From positions 124,001 through 188,000 of the forward strand of contig QNQO01000836.1 of the NCBI GenBank assembly GCA_003290165.1: 64,000 nt of DNA, given 5' to 3'. The stretch comes from Berberis thunbergii (Eukaryota > Streptophyta > Magnoliopsida > Ranunculales > Berberidaceae). Numbering within the stretch: position 1 is the stretch's first letter; the number at the start of each line of letters is the position of its first letter. Positions 1-11,444 of this stretch are shown here, piece by piece. Under the pieces are notes generated by a model, which saw nothing but the letters and a program-made list of their open reading frames with translations, was not told the origin of the DNA and did not search any database. Position numbers and translations under genes: made by a program.

Positions 1-384
1 GTTTGCCACGGTTTATTTCTCACTGTTTAGCCACGGCTTAAAACCGTGGCCAAGGTTAGCCACGACTTAAAACCGTTGCTACTTAATGAGACACGGTTTA
101 AAACCGTTGCTAGTATCCATACTTTATCACGGCTTAAAACTGTGGCTATTTTTGCCACGGCTAAAAACCGTTGCTATTCTTCTTGCAACGGTTTAAAACC
201 GTGGCTAAATGCTGAAAATCTCCACCCCCTATTCAAGCATAAAACCGTTGCTACAATGTTTAGCAACGGTTTATAGCCGTTACAAAGAATTTCACGACGC
301 CTCTGTAGCCCACGACTCTTAGCCGTGGCAATGGGTTACGCCCACGGTATAGAACCGTTGCTAATGGGGGTTTTTGGTGTAGTG
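1..384 (+). mobile_element. 3' end of a CACTA (En/Spm) transposon
   Basis: This stretch consists of repeated 20-bp palindromes of the form GCCACGG-TTTAAA-CCGTGGC and ends in GGGGGTTTTTGGTGTAGTG, the reverse complement of a CACTACACCAAAA terminal inverted repeat. It aligns end to end with 33513-33895, the 3' end of the complete CACTA in this window, and the first 52 bases are identical. It is therefore the terminus of a second copy of the same family, whose body lies to the left of the window. The base triplet after it (AAG) would be one half of a target duplication that cannot be checked here. Confidence 0.9.
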
Positions 385-411
385 AAGTCTCAATCAATGC
401 TTACCGAAGCT

Positions 412-1860
412 CTAAATCATAACAACTTTGTCTGCTAGCCATGCTACTGTAGTACCAATGGCATTTTCAATAAATTCCAGCTCAGATGTAGGCCTCCAAA
501 GAGATGCAATAGGAACTTTTGGACTATGTACCCAAACTCTAATAGCATTAGGACCCAAGGGAACAACATAAACAACCTGATTTGGATCACTTGAAGACCA
601 ACGTCCTTCAACAACTACTTTTCTTGAACCACTAACCTCCAACAACTTGCACTTTTTCTTTGAGCTAGTGTTCACACTCTAACAACAAGTCAAACAAGAC
701 AAATACATTAAACTGTAGAATCACTTTACTAATAGATTCCTGAAGATATATATAGTTCTATCCCAATACACTTGATCTTCCATCAAAATATAAAAAAATG
801 TTAACACATCATATGCATGCCAACAATATTCAAAGTGCACCATTTGTCATTTTAGAAAAGATATTTAGGTGATAAGTATATAACATTGATTTGAAAAAAA
901 AAATACACCAAAAGCAAACAAGTCATATACAAGTATTACTTTTGGCTTGAACATACAAGTAGTACTGAGAAGCTTGAAAGCATAAAATAATTTGATCACA
1001 ACATACCAATTAGCAGTAGATTTAAGCAAGTTCAACTATACCATACTGATCACAAGCTTGGTGGTCTAATCCTCTACTCATTAATTTAATCATAACATAC
1101 ACAAAACTGATGTACTAAACCTCTGCACATTAAACATTAAAGTATGTTCAATTATGCATTAACTATTCCAATCACATTTAACTTATCAAAAGATATGATG
1201 CATTTTTGACTTCCTAATTTTCAGGTACTTTTTCCAAAACAACTTTGTTAGCAGGCCAAGTTATAGTAGAACCAACGACATTTTCAATGCATGTCATATT
1301 AGATACAGGCCTCCATAAAAATGCTTCATGATTTTTTGCAAACAATAATGGCATTAGGTGCATTTTTGGATCACTCGAATGCCAACGTCCTTCCGCCACT
1401 ATTTCATCTTTTCCACTCCAATCAAACAATGTGCACTTGTTCCTTGAATTATTGTACTTACTCTATCAAGAAAGAATGCATAAAAAATAGGAATTATATA
1501 CAAAAGAATACAACTATTTAAGTTACACAAATACATGATATAAATACCAAAGCAATCAATAATTATCTTACCAAAGGTGTGCCAATATTATCTTGTTCAA
1601 CAGAATGTATAACAAGTTGCAAAATAACTCTCTTGGTAGGCCATGCTATCGATTTACCTTGAGCTTATTCTATACAAGTCATACTAAATGTAGGCCTCCA
1701 TAGGAAAGCATCTGGTTTAGTTGAGATATAAACACAACCTTTGATTGCATTAGGACCCATATGAATTTTATTAACAAGCTCTTTTGGATCACTTGATATC
1801 AAATGTTCTTCAACAACGATTTCATTTGTTCCACTCTAATCTAACAACTTGTACTTCTCT
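412..1860 (-). pseudogene. Three DUF8039-like repeats of CACTA transposase C-terminal part
   Basis: The minus-strand frame at 675-412 (87 aa) holds the pattern S-DPN..V..PLGPNAI.V, then LWRP, then an IGTTVAW..DKVV tail, typical of the DUF8039 domain found at the end of plant CACTA transposase proteins. A second copy at 1429-1214 keeps GRWHSSDP, LWRP and TITWPANKVV but has lost the central PLGPN part. A third, at about 1860-1590, is read only with stops. All three are separated by spacers that look like introns with conserved edges. Function is unknown in the literature; here all copies appear defective except possibly the first. Confidence 0.7.
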
Positions 1861-1862
1861 AG

Positions 1863-1874
1863 TGACTTGGTGTT
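1863..1874. repeat. Left target-site duplication of SINE 1
   Basis: TGACTTGGTGTT occurs at 1863-1874 and again at 2220-2231, exactly bordering the SINE. A 12-bp perfect duplication is the expected product of target-primed reverse transcription. Confidence 0.9.
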
Positions 1875-2219
1875 TTTTATTTATTTTAAATTTGGGTCGT
1901 TGACCCTTTTTATTTATTTATTAATTCATGCCCAAAGGCTACATGACTCACCCTATAGGGTTAACTAAACCAGGCCCGAAGGCTACAATAGTGTTGCCAC
2001 TTAATATCCTCATCGCCTCCATCTCGCATAGAGACTTGCTTTCGCTCCGGTCTAGTCCATTAAGAAGCTGAATTCAATACCCGAAGGCTTATCAACGATG
2101 GAGCAAATGTGCTCCTAATAATCGGGCGAAAACTCACAAAATTCTAACTGGCGAGTCTTGAACCCGCGACCTCTCACAAAGAGATTGGATCTCCGACCAA
2201 CTGAGCAACAATTGGTGGA
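1875..2219 (-). mobile_element. tRNA-derived SINE, copy 1
   Basis: On the minus strand the right-hand end begins like a tRNA: the complement of 2185-2219 contains an A-box-like GCTCAGTTGG and the region around 2150-2170 gives a B-box-like GGGTTC-AGACTC, the two internal promoter elements of RNA polymerase III. The left end is T-rich, corresponding to the A-rich 3' tail. The body (GGCCCGAAGGCTACAATA and onwards) is repeated at 58622-58966. Perfect 12-bp duplications at 1863-1874 and 2220-2231 bound the element. It sits inside the decayed CACTA region and splits the third DUF8039-like repeat from its upstream part. It encodes no protein and would depend on LINE machinery. Confidence 0.9.
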
Positions 2220-2231
2220 TGACTTGGTGTT
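2220..2231. repeat. Right target-site duplication of SINE 1
   Basis: Second copy of TGACTTGGTGTT, matching 1863-1874 without mismatch. Confidence 0.9.
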
Positions 2232-2439
2232 GACACTCTGCAATTAATCAATACAAACATTATAATTGAAGCAAGTTTAGGTTGAAGATTAATGTCACAA
2301 TTGATACAAGTTTGGGTTGAAGTTAACGCCACAATATTGAAACTAATTGTACCATTGCGGATGTTTTGTCCTCTTCTCCAGTTTGCTGAATCTAACAACA
2401 CAGCAAACAGTTAATTAAAAAAAATCAATGACTAAGTTG

Positions 2440-2760
2440 GAATTTTACTTATTCACTGATCACATGTATCAAACTTGCCTTGTTTTTCAATAATGTGTTC
2501 ACCAAGTTATCCAAATGTTGGATCCTATCGTGCATGAAAGTTTGTTGCTCTTGCATCTTGGCCACATGTTTGTCCTTAGTTTGAAAAAATGCCAATTTGT
2601 TGATGGTCAATCCTCTTCCCATTCCTCTTAGTCATCCAGGTTTATCATTTCTTAATACTTTGGAAATAGCATCTTCCCTCACATTTGTTGCCAAGTTCGA
2701 TGGTGAGTCACTTTCAGCTTCGTTTAGCTTCTCCTATATAATTCAACACATAATATCATA
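2440..2760 (-). pseudogene. CACTA transposase coiled-coil remnant
   Basis: The minus strand reads a short basic and glutamine-rich stretch (KDKHVAKMQEQQ, then RIQHLDNLVNTL) with heptad-like spacing. It resembles the helical linker that precedes the DUF8039 repeats in CACTA second-half proteins. It is broken by stops. The assignment rests on position within the transposase region more than on a clear motif. Confidence 0.4.
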
Positions 2761-3255
2761 GTGTATGGTTTCAGAAACTATACAAAATTATACATAATTC
2801 TACATTACAAATAACATTTCACTCACAATGGTTTCAGAAACTCCTATATTTACTGATTTACCGTCTTTTTTGGTGTGTGACTTAATCCATACTTTTACCC
2901 TACAGACAGAAGATGGCTCGATACTATTATTTTTCTATAAGAAAAAGAAATTGATATCAAGTTCTGAAAAATTAGTAATTGGACCTACAAAAATTATTTT
3001 GACCACAACATAAGAATGCATATGAATATGAAATATGTATCACCATATCTTCTGCCAATCAAGCCAATCTTTTTCAGCTGCATGTGTGTGAGATTTGCTT
3101 ATGCCTGATTGCTTTATACTTATCACTTGCAGTTTGAAATTGTATTACTTTAGCATGATTTTAACTGAATTATAATCTTTCACCATATATTATAATATTA
3201 CAACTAGTTTTAAAACACACCTTAAATGCTGGACTAGTTTTTGTCTTGACGAACT

Positions 3256-4019
3256 TTATCCACTCTGCTTTACTTTGAATGTTTTTAGGTTGAAGCTGAA
3301 GTTTTCTTCCTCATTAGTTGCCTCTTGTATTTGGCTGACTAACCATGATTTTGAGGCTCTCCATATACATCCCATCAATTTAAATACGATAGCCTTTTGC
3401 CATTCTGTATCCAAGTCGAATCTTGCATGCAGTTTATATAAAATTATCACTAAGCAACTCAACACTGGTAATTTTACTATAAGAGTATTATCACAACTTC
3501 TGTAAACTGAAATGTACATGTCATTGAAGATGATGTGTAGCAAATAATTCAACTATCTATAAATATCTACAACTACGCCATGAATTAATTGCTCACATAA
3601 AAGGGAAAATTCATTTGCATTTTTGTTATGAAACAGAAGTACTGTTAAGAGAGAGGATAGAGTAATGGTTCATAATACCTGAATTGATTTCCACAAGATT
3701 ACTTTTATGTCATTACCAAGCTTCCTCCTATCGCATAGTGTACAGGTACGTGCTCTAGGACAAATGGGCCTAAATAAGAAGATAAACTAACTGACCCCTT
3801 TCCACATGGTTCACCTTTATCAGTAAATTCAACATGAACTCGACTTCCAGGCTCTACAACAATATCTCTCATTTTGGTTGCACCCCTAGCTTTCTTAAGT
3901 CCTCTCGAATCTTCAACTGACTCTTGTGATGCTAGTGCATTTTTTTCGAACACTTTTTTGGTCGCCGATGGTTGTATATATTGGAGGTTAGGTTCATGAC
4001 TCTCATGTTGTTGGATCAA
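3256..4019 (-). pseudogene. Transposase_24-like segment of CACTA
   Basis: Two minus-strand frames cover it. The first (4019-3705) contains RGATKMRDIVVEPG, an FTDKGEPCGKGSV.LSSYLG pattern and an acidic, lysine-rich lead. This is the conserved start of the second part of plant CACTA proteins, where the family typically reads RGPT-M followed by a G-E--V-L-SYLG motif. The second (about 3420-3256) has FDLDTEWQKAIVFKLMGCIW followed by an FKVKQSG stretch, like the middle of Transposase_24. An intron or deletion separates them. No intact frame spans both. Confidence 0.65.
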
Positions 4020-4375
4020 AGTATGTTGACATGCTTTTGGACATTCTTATTCGTTCATTGAGAGACCTTAGATGTTTTTGTGGGTATCATAACACATTTC
4101 CTTTTGTGAGATATGTCGTTCTTCTTGGCTTCATCAACCATTGTTGTTCATCTGTTTAAGAAAAAAAAATAAGACTTTCAGTATATGTAATGCATTAATA
4201 ACCTTAATCAAATAATGAAAAAAAAAAGACAACATATGACATAGGTATAACTAATATAAAAACAAAAACAGAGACAACATATGATATATGTGTAACAAAT
4301 ATAAAAACAAATATATACTTTTGATGAAGGCAGCCAAAGCGCAAGCTAAATCAAGATGAAGGTTAAAAACATATA

Positions 4376-5452
4376 TTACACAAAAATTCCCTCACAATTC
4401 TCCCTCACATTTCTAACTTCGCCACTAGACTCCTCAATGTCCATGTCAACTTCTAGTGGTATTGAAGCCTCTGCACTTACGTCATTGGCCTCTAACTCAT
4501 GGAAACCTCTTGATGGTGCCTTCATTACAACATACCAATTAGAGGAATCGTCTTCTCTTGAATAAAATACTTGTTTTGCTAGAGATGCTAAAATATATGG
4601 ATCTCTTGCAAATGATACTTGACTTTGATGGAGGTTCACGAGGGTAAATCCATCTTCAACTTTAACACCATTACCTTTGTTTGCTCAATGACACCTAAAG
4701 ACCGGAACATAGAATACATGATAGTGTAGTAATATTATATCTGTCAATATTCCATATTAAGTAACCCAATCAAGCACTTGTGCAGTATCTTTTGCGCTTG
4801 CCCTACACATGTTGGTGCCTCATAACTAATCCTACTGTTTTGGGTTTCCCGGTCGACATCTTTTGTGTGAAAATGCTGCTCATTGATAATATACCCAGAA
4901 AAAGAAAATGCACTATTCCGTGGACCATATGCAATCCATTTCAATGTGTCCGAGTCAGCTTTTGAATCAATAGGAATCTGTCAAAGTGCATAAACTAAAT
5001 AAAGAGATACAAAGTAAGTAGGCAGTTATTAAATTAAACACAAAGTATGGTAAAAAAAATCCTAGAAGATTTAATTGAACTTTATTTTTTTTTATCCATT
5101 CTGCAAAATTTTCAGTATGTTTATTCCAAAGTAAGGTTGCATCGTGTGTAAGACGTTTGTTTGATTCTGGTAAATCCTCAAAGTGCATGCTAGTAGGAGA
5201 GAAAACTGAATAAGTAAAATGGTTATGGTGCAATGATAGAGATCTAACATTCGTGAATTTCATTTTACTTACTCTAAATATGGATCCACCATAGTTGTAT
5301 TCATCAACACAACAAGATGTGCAAGTTTTTTTTTCTCTATCGCTTAGTGTGATCGATGTGGCTCTAGAAATTGGACGACCATCCAAAATAACTTCATTCA
5401 AAAAATCATTATTGCGAACTTCTTTTTCCTCCATTTGTATTGATTTTTTCAA
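4376..5452 (-). pseudogene. DUF4218-DUF4216-like part of CACTA transposase
   Basis: The frame at 5452-4967 has a Cys-rich segment (TCTSCCVDEYNYGG) and a later H.ENFAEWIKK pattern that matches the linker between DUF4218 and DUF4216. The frame at 4944-4744 carries WIAYGPRNSAFSFSGYIING-like residues followed by FHTKD, the standard start of DUF4216 (W-A-GP, Y-INGY-F-T). The frame at 4639-4376 carries PYILASLAKQVFYSREDDS and WYVVMKAPSRG, the end of DUF4216. The three frames differ, so at least one intron or frameshift lies between them. Confidence 0.7.
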
Positions 5453-5740
5453 AAATTATTGCTACAAAACCTTATGCACTCTTCTGCAAGATATGATTCA
5501 GCGAGACACCCTTCTGGCCATGCAGGGTTCCTAACGTAATCTTTGAGTGTTTTCATATATCTGTACATAAATAACAACTTATAAGATATTCAAAATATTA
5601 TGCTTCAAATAGAACTATTCAGACTAAAAAAAAAACCCGGAAGGATTCCTTACCTCTCAAAGGGATACATCCAGCAAAAATGAACAGGTCCACATAATCT
5701 AGCTTCTCTTCCTAAATGAACCGTTAAGTGTATCATAATA

Positions 5741-7770
5741 TCAAAAAAAGGAAGGTGGAAAGAACCTTTCGAGCATGCGCACAGTTTCAATGATGTCTTC
5801 CTCCAATATTTCTAATTTCTCTCTATCTATAACACCCTGACACAACCTATTGAAGAATGCACATAACCGAAGTACTGCATTTCTAGGCCCTTTTGGAAGT
5901 AATCCTCGTAAAGCAACCGACAACAACTGTTGCATTAGAACATGATAATCATGGGACTTCAGGCCAATGACCTTGCATTCCTCGCAAGATACACACCTCC
6001 CAATGTTTGAGCAATAGCCATCGGCTCCCTTGAAGTCATATAATCTTTTGCAAAATTTCTTCTTTTCAGACCTTGAAAATGTCCATGGAGCAGATGGAAG
6101 GTATGTTGTGCTTCCATGAGGTTGTGGATGAAGGTCCTTCCATATTTGCATATCATGTAAATCCTTACGAGCATTAACCCCATCTTTTGACTTTCCACAA
6201 TGCAACATTGTGCCTATAATGCTTTCACAAACATTTTTTTGTACGTGCATTACGTCTAAATTATGACGTAATGGGAGTTCCTACAAAAACATAAAGGTAA
6301 CCATTAATACTTATTTTTTAAAACCATATTACTGAATATAAAAAAACAAAGCTATTAAAGACATAAAAACTAACCTCCCAATATGGTAAATCGAAAAAGA
6401 CTAGTATTTTTTTCCACCTTGATAGCTCATCATGATCATCATCGACGTCATTTCCATCAACATCGTCATCACCATTATCATTAGCATCAACATCATTAGC
6501 ATTATTATTTCTTTTTATTTTTTGTTATGACATTTTCCAAAATCATTTGGAAAATTCTTAAGAGCAATAGAAATGTTCTGACTAGTCAAGATTCTAAGTT
6601 TCCTTTCATGTTCCACATTGTTATCAAACCAAACCTTATTTCCTCGATATTCATGTGTAGGTGACATAAATTTCCTATGACCCATGTATGCAAGTTTCTT
6701 ACTATGCGTTAACCATCTGTAATGCGTAGACATGCCTTTTTACCTTTTGTACAACATTTAGCGAGGTTTCCATAAGTTGGAAAATCACTTATGGTCTATA
6801 GCAAAATTGCTCTAAGATTAAAAGTATTTCCACTAAACGCATCATAAGCCTCAACACCATTGTGCCACAAATGTTGCAAGTCTTCTATAAGTGGATATAA
6901 GTAGATGTCCATGTCATTTCCAGGTTGCTTTGGACTCGGAATCAGTAGCGTTAACATGATATCCTCATTCATCATGCACAACGCAGTAGGCAAGTTGTAG
7001 TTAACTAACATCACTGACAAACAACTGTATTAAGAGCTTAACATGAAAAAATGATTAAAACCATCAGTAGAAAGACCAAGTCTAAGATGGCGTGGATCAG
7101 CTGCAAATGATTCCCATTTATCATTAACCAATTCCCATGTTACGAAATCAACAAGGTGCCGCATTTTTCCATCTTTGCTTTTATTATTGAAATGCCACCT
7201 TAAATCTGCAGCCATTTTTTCAGACCTAAACATCCTTTTGAATCTTGAAATTATAGGAAAGTACCTCAAAACTTTAACTGGAATACCTTTTCTAATCTCT
7301 TTGGTCATCTTATATTTCCTCCATCTTGAAGCATCACATTTAGGACAATTGTCCAAGTCCCTGTACTCTTTTCTAAATAGACAACAATCATTCTCACAAA
7401 CATGAATTTTTTCATAACCAATCTCAAATGACTTGAGAAACTTTTTAACTGAGTAAAATCACTTCAAAAGTACATTGTCCTGTGGAAGCATGACAGCCAA
7501 TGTCTCAAGAAGCTCACTAAAACTTTTATTAGACCATCCATTTTGAGTTTTAAGTCAATATAAAGCTACAATGGCTGATAGCTTTTTATAATTTGAACAG
7601 TTTGGGTACAAAGGGGTTTCTTCATCTTTTAGTTTTGCTATAAAATCATCAGCATGTATGTATCTAGTTGGCTCAATGTAGTCTTCATTAACCAACTGAG
7701 TAGGCTTCATATATTCTTCATAAAAAAAGTGGGTAGCTCTATATAAGTTATATGTCTCATCGTTCCACAT
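5741..7770 (-). pseudogene. Tnp2 (Transposase_21) transposase of CACTA
   Basis: The main transposase domain is split over several minus-strand frames. 7770-7555 holds the acidic lead-in (LKDEETPLYPNCSNYKKLSA). 7356-7030 holds the CPKCDASRW zinc-knuckle-like motif, the IPRFKRMF-like block and the FAADPRHLRLGLSTDGFNHF motif, the most recognisable signature of Tnp2. 7020-6796 holds YNLPTALCMMNEDIMLTLLIP and PLIEDLQHLWHNGVEAYD. 6733-6515 holds HYRWLTHSKKLAYMGHRKF. 6250-5741 holds VQKNVCESIIGT, then KKKFCKRLYDFKGADGYCSN and SHDYHVLMQQLLSVALRGLL at the junction to DUF4218. In the family this protein binds the ends and cuts the element. Here frameshifts abolish a single product. Confidence 0.85.
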
Positions 7771-7799
7771 TTTTTCAGGAAAGTTGTCATCAATAATTA

Positions 7800-7990
7800 T
7801 TTGCTCCCCATGCTCATACCAATTTTTACTTTGTTTTTACTTGGCATCCATTCCCCTTGTAACCAAATGTTCAACAATATTATTGCCACACTGATGCTCT
7901 ACATTGCGACAATCTATGCAAGGGCAAAAGATAATTTCAAGATTTCTCAAGTTGTTTGTAACCATTTTCACAAAATTCCATGCTCTTTTC
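7800..7990 (-). pseudogene. Transposase-associated domain of CACTA
   Basis: The complement of 7960-7800 reads IIFCPCIDCRN, then EHLVTRGMD, a stop, and KNWYEHGEQ. This matches the small zinc-chelating domain (PF13963-like: C-C--C, HL---GF, W--HGE) at the N-terminus of plant Tnp2 proteins. It lies directly upstream of the Tnp2 lead-in, as expected. At least one stop interrupts it. Confidence 0.7.
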
Positions 7991-8060
7991 TCGTACTCGG
8001 GATTGGCTCTATGATAAGAAAGACAAGAAAAACCTATTGCTTTAAGAACTCTAACTTTTC

Positions 8061-8892
8061 TAATTCTATAATAAATATCTAACTACGTACAACTAATTTT
8101 GTACCTGTGAAGACCCGCCCAACCTTTATCCAGCATCATATATTCCTGTAGTCCTCAGCCCAACAATTTAAAATTCAAACAAATAACTACTTAAACCTTC
8201 ATGGGGTAGTTGAAAGTTTCATATATATAAGCAGTACTTGAAGACAAGTCCAATTTCATAGTAAATAGAAATTCATATCAGTTCTGAAAGTATTACAAAC
8301 TGGCAGCATAAATGTTAAACACAAAGACAAAAATTAAATTCAGAAAACAAGTAAATAAAGTACACTCAATCCTTCTCAGACTACCCTAATATGTACCTCA
8401 TATTCCTTAAACTCAAAGCCAACAAATTCTAACCAGCGACCACATTGAAACTAAACAATCCAAAAGACTAATAGGTAGGTAGAATTTAGAAGCATTACTA
8501 GAAACCCAGTAAATGAACTAAATTCAGACCACAGTAATAATTTAGACCCTGTAAGCTAGAACAATAATAATTAGACAAAATTTAGACCACTAGTAATTCA
8601 GATCGCAGTGAAACTAAAACAAGTCAAGTGATTCTCCAAGAGTAGGAAGAAGGAAGATGTATTACTAGAAACACAACCAACACAATACTAAGGAAATCAA
8701 ACGCAAACCCAAAAAACAAAACACATGTAAACCTTAAAACAAGACACTAATACAGGACTATTATAGATACTTATGCGTAAGGTTATACAAGGTACTTATT
8801 TTGATTCCATATTTCACAAAGTGAAATAGACCCAATGTCAACTAAACAAGTACCTCTACCTCGGCCCTTACAGCAAGTTCCTCCGATATTTT
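8061..8892. other. Non-coding stretch left of the copia element
   Basis: AT-rich sequence with only short frames and no motif that could be recognised. It contains loosely repeated words (for example TAGACCACTAGTAATTCAGA) suggesting diverged internal repeats. Its right edge (ATTTT at 8888-8892) is the left target duplication of the copia element, so it was contiguous with 12479 onwards before that insertion. It could be intron or upstream sequence of the AP2 gene fragment. Confidence 0.4.
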
Positions 8893-9086
8893 TGTTGGCG
8901 AGATGCGGTACGGTATTTTCGGGATAGGAAAATTGTAGTTAGGATCTTTCCTTTTGTTGGAGATTTTCTCTCCTTATACTTGGTCTTTATTTTGGATTAA
9001 ATTCCTTGATTGTAGCTTTGTATAGCTTTATATGTAACCGTGAGATATCAATGAAAAATAAGAATTTTGGATGCCAAAAATCATCA
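8893..9086 (+). repeat. 5' LTR of copia element
   Basis: 194 bp, starting TGTTGG and ending ATCATCA immediately before the primer binding site. A GC-poor core with TATAGCTTTATATG at about 9025-9040 may supply the promoter. It differs from the 3' LTR at roughly ten positions counted by eye. Confidence 0.95.
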
Positions 9087-9098
9087 TGGTATCAGAGC
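9087..9098 (+). promoter_or_regulatory. Primer binding site (initiator Met tRNA)
   Basis: TGGTATCAGAGC directly follows the 5' LTR. It is complementary to the 3' end of plant initiator methionine tRNA and is the standard copia priming site. Confidence 0.95.
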
Positions 9099-9144
9099 AA
9101 TCGAAATTCCTCTAAAAAAAAAATCGAAACTTCTGTGAATCGCC

Positions 9145-9480
9145 ATGGCCGGAGGAGGTAACAATGACAAGAGCAAGAATGATGCAATCACGCCATATAC
9201 GTTAACCTCGGTAGATCGTGCAGGCCTTCCCGGTCTTACCGAAGATCAATGGACAACGCTTGTGACGATGTTGAACGCCCAAAAGATTACTACCACAGAA
9301 AAGCTGACTGGTAAGATCTCTAAACAACAGTGGATTCTTGACTCCAGAGCTTTGCATCATATGACCGGATGTATGATCTTCTTGTTGATGTTTGCGAAGT
9401 GGCTCCATGTCCCGTGGGACTACCGAATGGAGATGAAACAATTGCAACGAAAGAATGAACAGTGGTTATTGGAGATAAAT
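9145..9480 (+). pseudogene. Copia gag start fused to protease remnant
   Basis: The frame opens with a typical copia gag start (MAGGGNNDKSKND) 46 bp after the primer site. Within about 60 codons it reaches WILDSRALHHMTG, a degenerate form of the protease motif WI-DSGA--HMT. The capsid and zinc-knuckle parts of gag are therefore deleted, and the catalytic Gly after Asp-Ser is replaced by Arg. The protease continues in another frame from about 9386 to 9590 (LSHVLFVPKLNCNLLSVG). The gag deletion and frameshift make this product non-functional. Confidence 0.85.
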
Positions 9481-11444
9481 TGAAATTGTCACATGTTCTA
9501 TTTGTTCCAAAGTTGAACTGCAATTTGTTGTCCGTTGGTGAATTACTTTGTGAAACAAACTTTATAATCACTCTTACTAATAAGTTGTGTGTGATACAGG
9601 ACCGTACCACAAGGACCTTGATTGGTGTGGGTGAACAACGTGACGAGATCTATGTCTTTCGGGGTGTGACACCAGAGTGTGTGCACAAGGTGAAATGCAA
9701 GAATGATGTTGAGCTGTGGCATCGTCATATGGGACATCCGTCTTATCGTATTGTAGGAACTCTACCACATTTTAATTCAGGTATTGTTGATTCGAAAAAT
9801 AAATCTTGTGAAATTTGTCTGCGTGCAAAACAAACTAGAGATGTCTTTGAACAAAGTAGTCATAATGCAAATGAATCTTTTTCCCTGATTTATTGTGATT
9901 TATGGGGGCCTTATCGTGTTCCGTCCTCTTGTGGAGCAGTTTATTTCTTAACCATTGTGACTGATTTTACTAGAGCAGTGTGGATTTATTTGCTCATTGA
10001 GAAATCTAAAGTGCATAATATTTTGAATAATTTTTGTTATATGATTAGTAGACAGTTTGGTAAAGAAGTGAAAATACTAAAGAGTGATAATTGGACTGAA
10101 TTTAGATCACTAAATTCTTTCTTTGTTGAAAAATGAATTGAATTTCAGACATCTTGTGTTGGGACTCCTCAACAAAATGGTAGAGTACAAAGAAAGCATC
10201 GTCATATCTTGAATGTGGCTCATGCCTTGCATTTTCAGGCTAGTCTTCCCATTCAATTTTGGGGAGAATGTGTGTTGGTCGCTGGGTATTTTATTAATAG
10301 GACACCCTCCTCTATTTTTGGTGGGAAACCCCCTTATGAAGTTCTGTTTAATACTGCTCCATCTTATGATAACATTCGTACATTTGGGTGTTTGTGCTTT
10401 GCTCGAGTTCGGGAAAGTGATAAATTTGCATCTAGAAGTCGTAAATGTGTTTCTGTGGGTTATATGTATGGAAATAAGAGATGGAAACTGTATGATTTGG
10501 AGGCAAATGAGTTATTGGTTTCTCGTGATGTTGTTTTTAGTGAGGGGGAGTTTCCATTTCAAAAACCCTCTACTGATCCTATTATTGCCACAAGCAACGA
10601 GTTCCTAGTTGAGGATGCTGTTGGTGATGAAAATTCCACAGATCCAACGTCGTTACAGTTGGGTATAGATGATGAGTCGCAGAAGCCTAACGACAGGGAG
10701 AGTGTTGGTATTGTTGAATCCGTGTCCATTACTCCTAGTGCTACAGAAGGCCGTACACAACGTACATGGCGTCCTCCGAGACGTTTACAGGATTATGTGT
10801 GTCACACCACTCGCTGCCCCAATCCCGTCAAACCAAATTCTACTTCTCTGTTGTCCTCAGGTACTCCCTATCCCATAGCTAATTATGTAAGTTGTGATAA
10901 CTTTTTTGCACCACATTGTCGTTTTTTGGCAGCTATTAGAGCCGAGACTGAGCCTACATGTTTTTCTGAGCCTGTCAAACATGACACATGGCGCACTACT
11001 ATGAAAGAAGAAATAAAGGCTCTTGAAGATAATGAGACGTGGATTGTGGAGAATGTGTCTTCTGGGAAGAAACCCATCGGTTGCAAATGGGTTTCCAAAA
11101 TGGAGTACAATTCCGATGGCTCAATTGAGCATCATAAGGCACGCTTGGTGGTGCTTGGGAACAATCAGAAAGCAGGGATCAATTACAATGAAACGTTTAC
11201 TCCTGTTGCTAAAATGGCTACAGTAAGAGTTCTGTTAGCAGTGGCTGCCAAAAAGAATTGGGCTTTACATCAAATGGATGTTCATAATGCATTTTTACAT
11301 GGGGACCTTGACGAAGAAGTTTATATGCGGTCACCCCCTGGTTTTCTGACTCATATCCTGGGAAAGTGTGCCGTCTACGAAAATCTCTTTATGGTTTGCG
11401 GCAGGCACTCCGAAATTGGTTTGCTAAACTCTCATTTGCATTAA
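9462..11444 (+). pseudogene. Copia integrase and start of reverse transcriptase
   Basis: One frame runs from the protease end through integrase into reverse transcriptase with a single in-frame stop at 10134-10136. Integrase shows the zinc-binding lead (LWHRHMGHPS, then CEICLRAKQ), the first catalytic Asp (YCDLWGPYR) and the second in KSDNWTEF, where the usual Gly is Trp. After the stop come [14 protein letters not shown], containing what would be the region of the catalytic Glu, and the GKPPYEVLF and FGCLCFARV blocks. Reverse transcriptase starts at [16 protein letters not shown] and proceeds to [19 protein letters not shown] before a frameshift near 11360. Confidence 0.9.

Larger units (their letters stand above)
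412..8060 (-). pseudogene. Decayed CACTA autonomous transposase region
   Basis: On the minus strand the conserved pieces occur in the order usual for plant autonomous CACTA elements: transposase-associated domain (about 7990-7800), Tnp2 transposase (7770-5741), DUF4218/DUF4216-like parts (5452-4376), a Transposase_24-like segment (4019-3256) and DUF8039-like repeats (1860-412). The pieces sit in different frames with stops and probable introns, so no intact transposase is encoded. No CACTA terminus was found at its right end and none begins at 385, so the element is truncated or its ends are eroded. The 1-384 terminus belongs to a different copy lying against it. Confidence 0.8.

Noticed and set aside
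1..384. Short palindromic repeats resembling a CRISPR-like array
   Set aside because: Spacing is irregular, spacers are short and partly repeated, and the array ends in a CACTA terminus; these are transposon subterminal repeats in a plant genome.
2150..2219. Possible tRNA gene on the minus strand
   Set aside because: A- and B-box-like motifs are present but the sequence is part of a SINE with a 12-bp target duplication and an identical relative at 58900-58966; no cloverleaf was evident.
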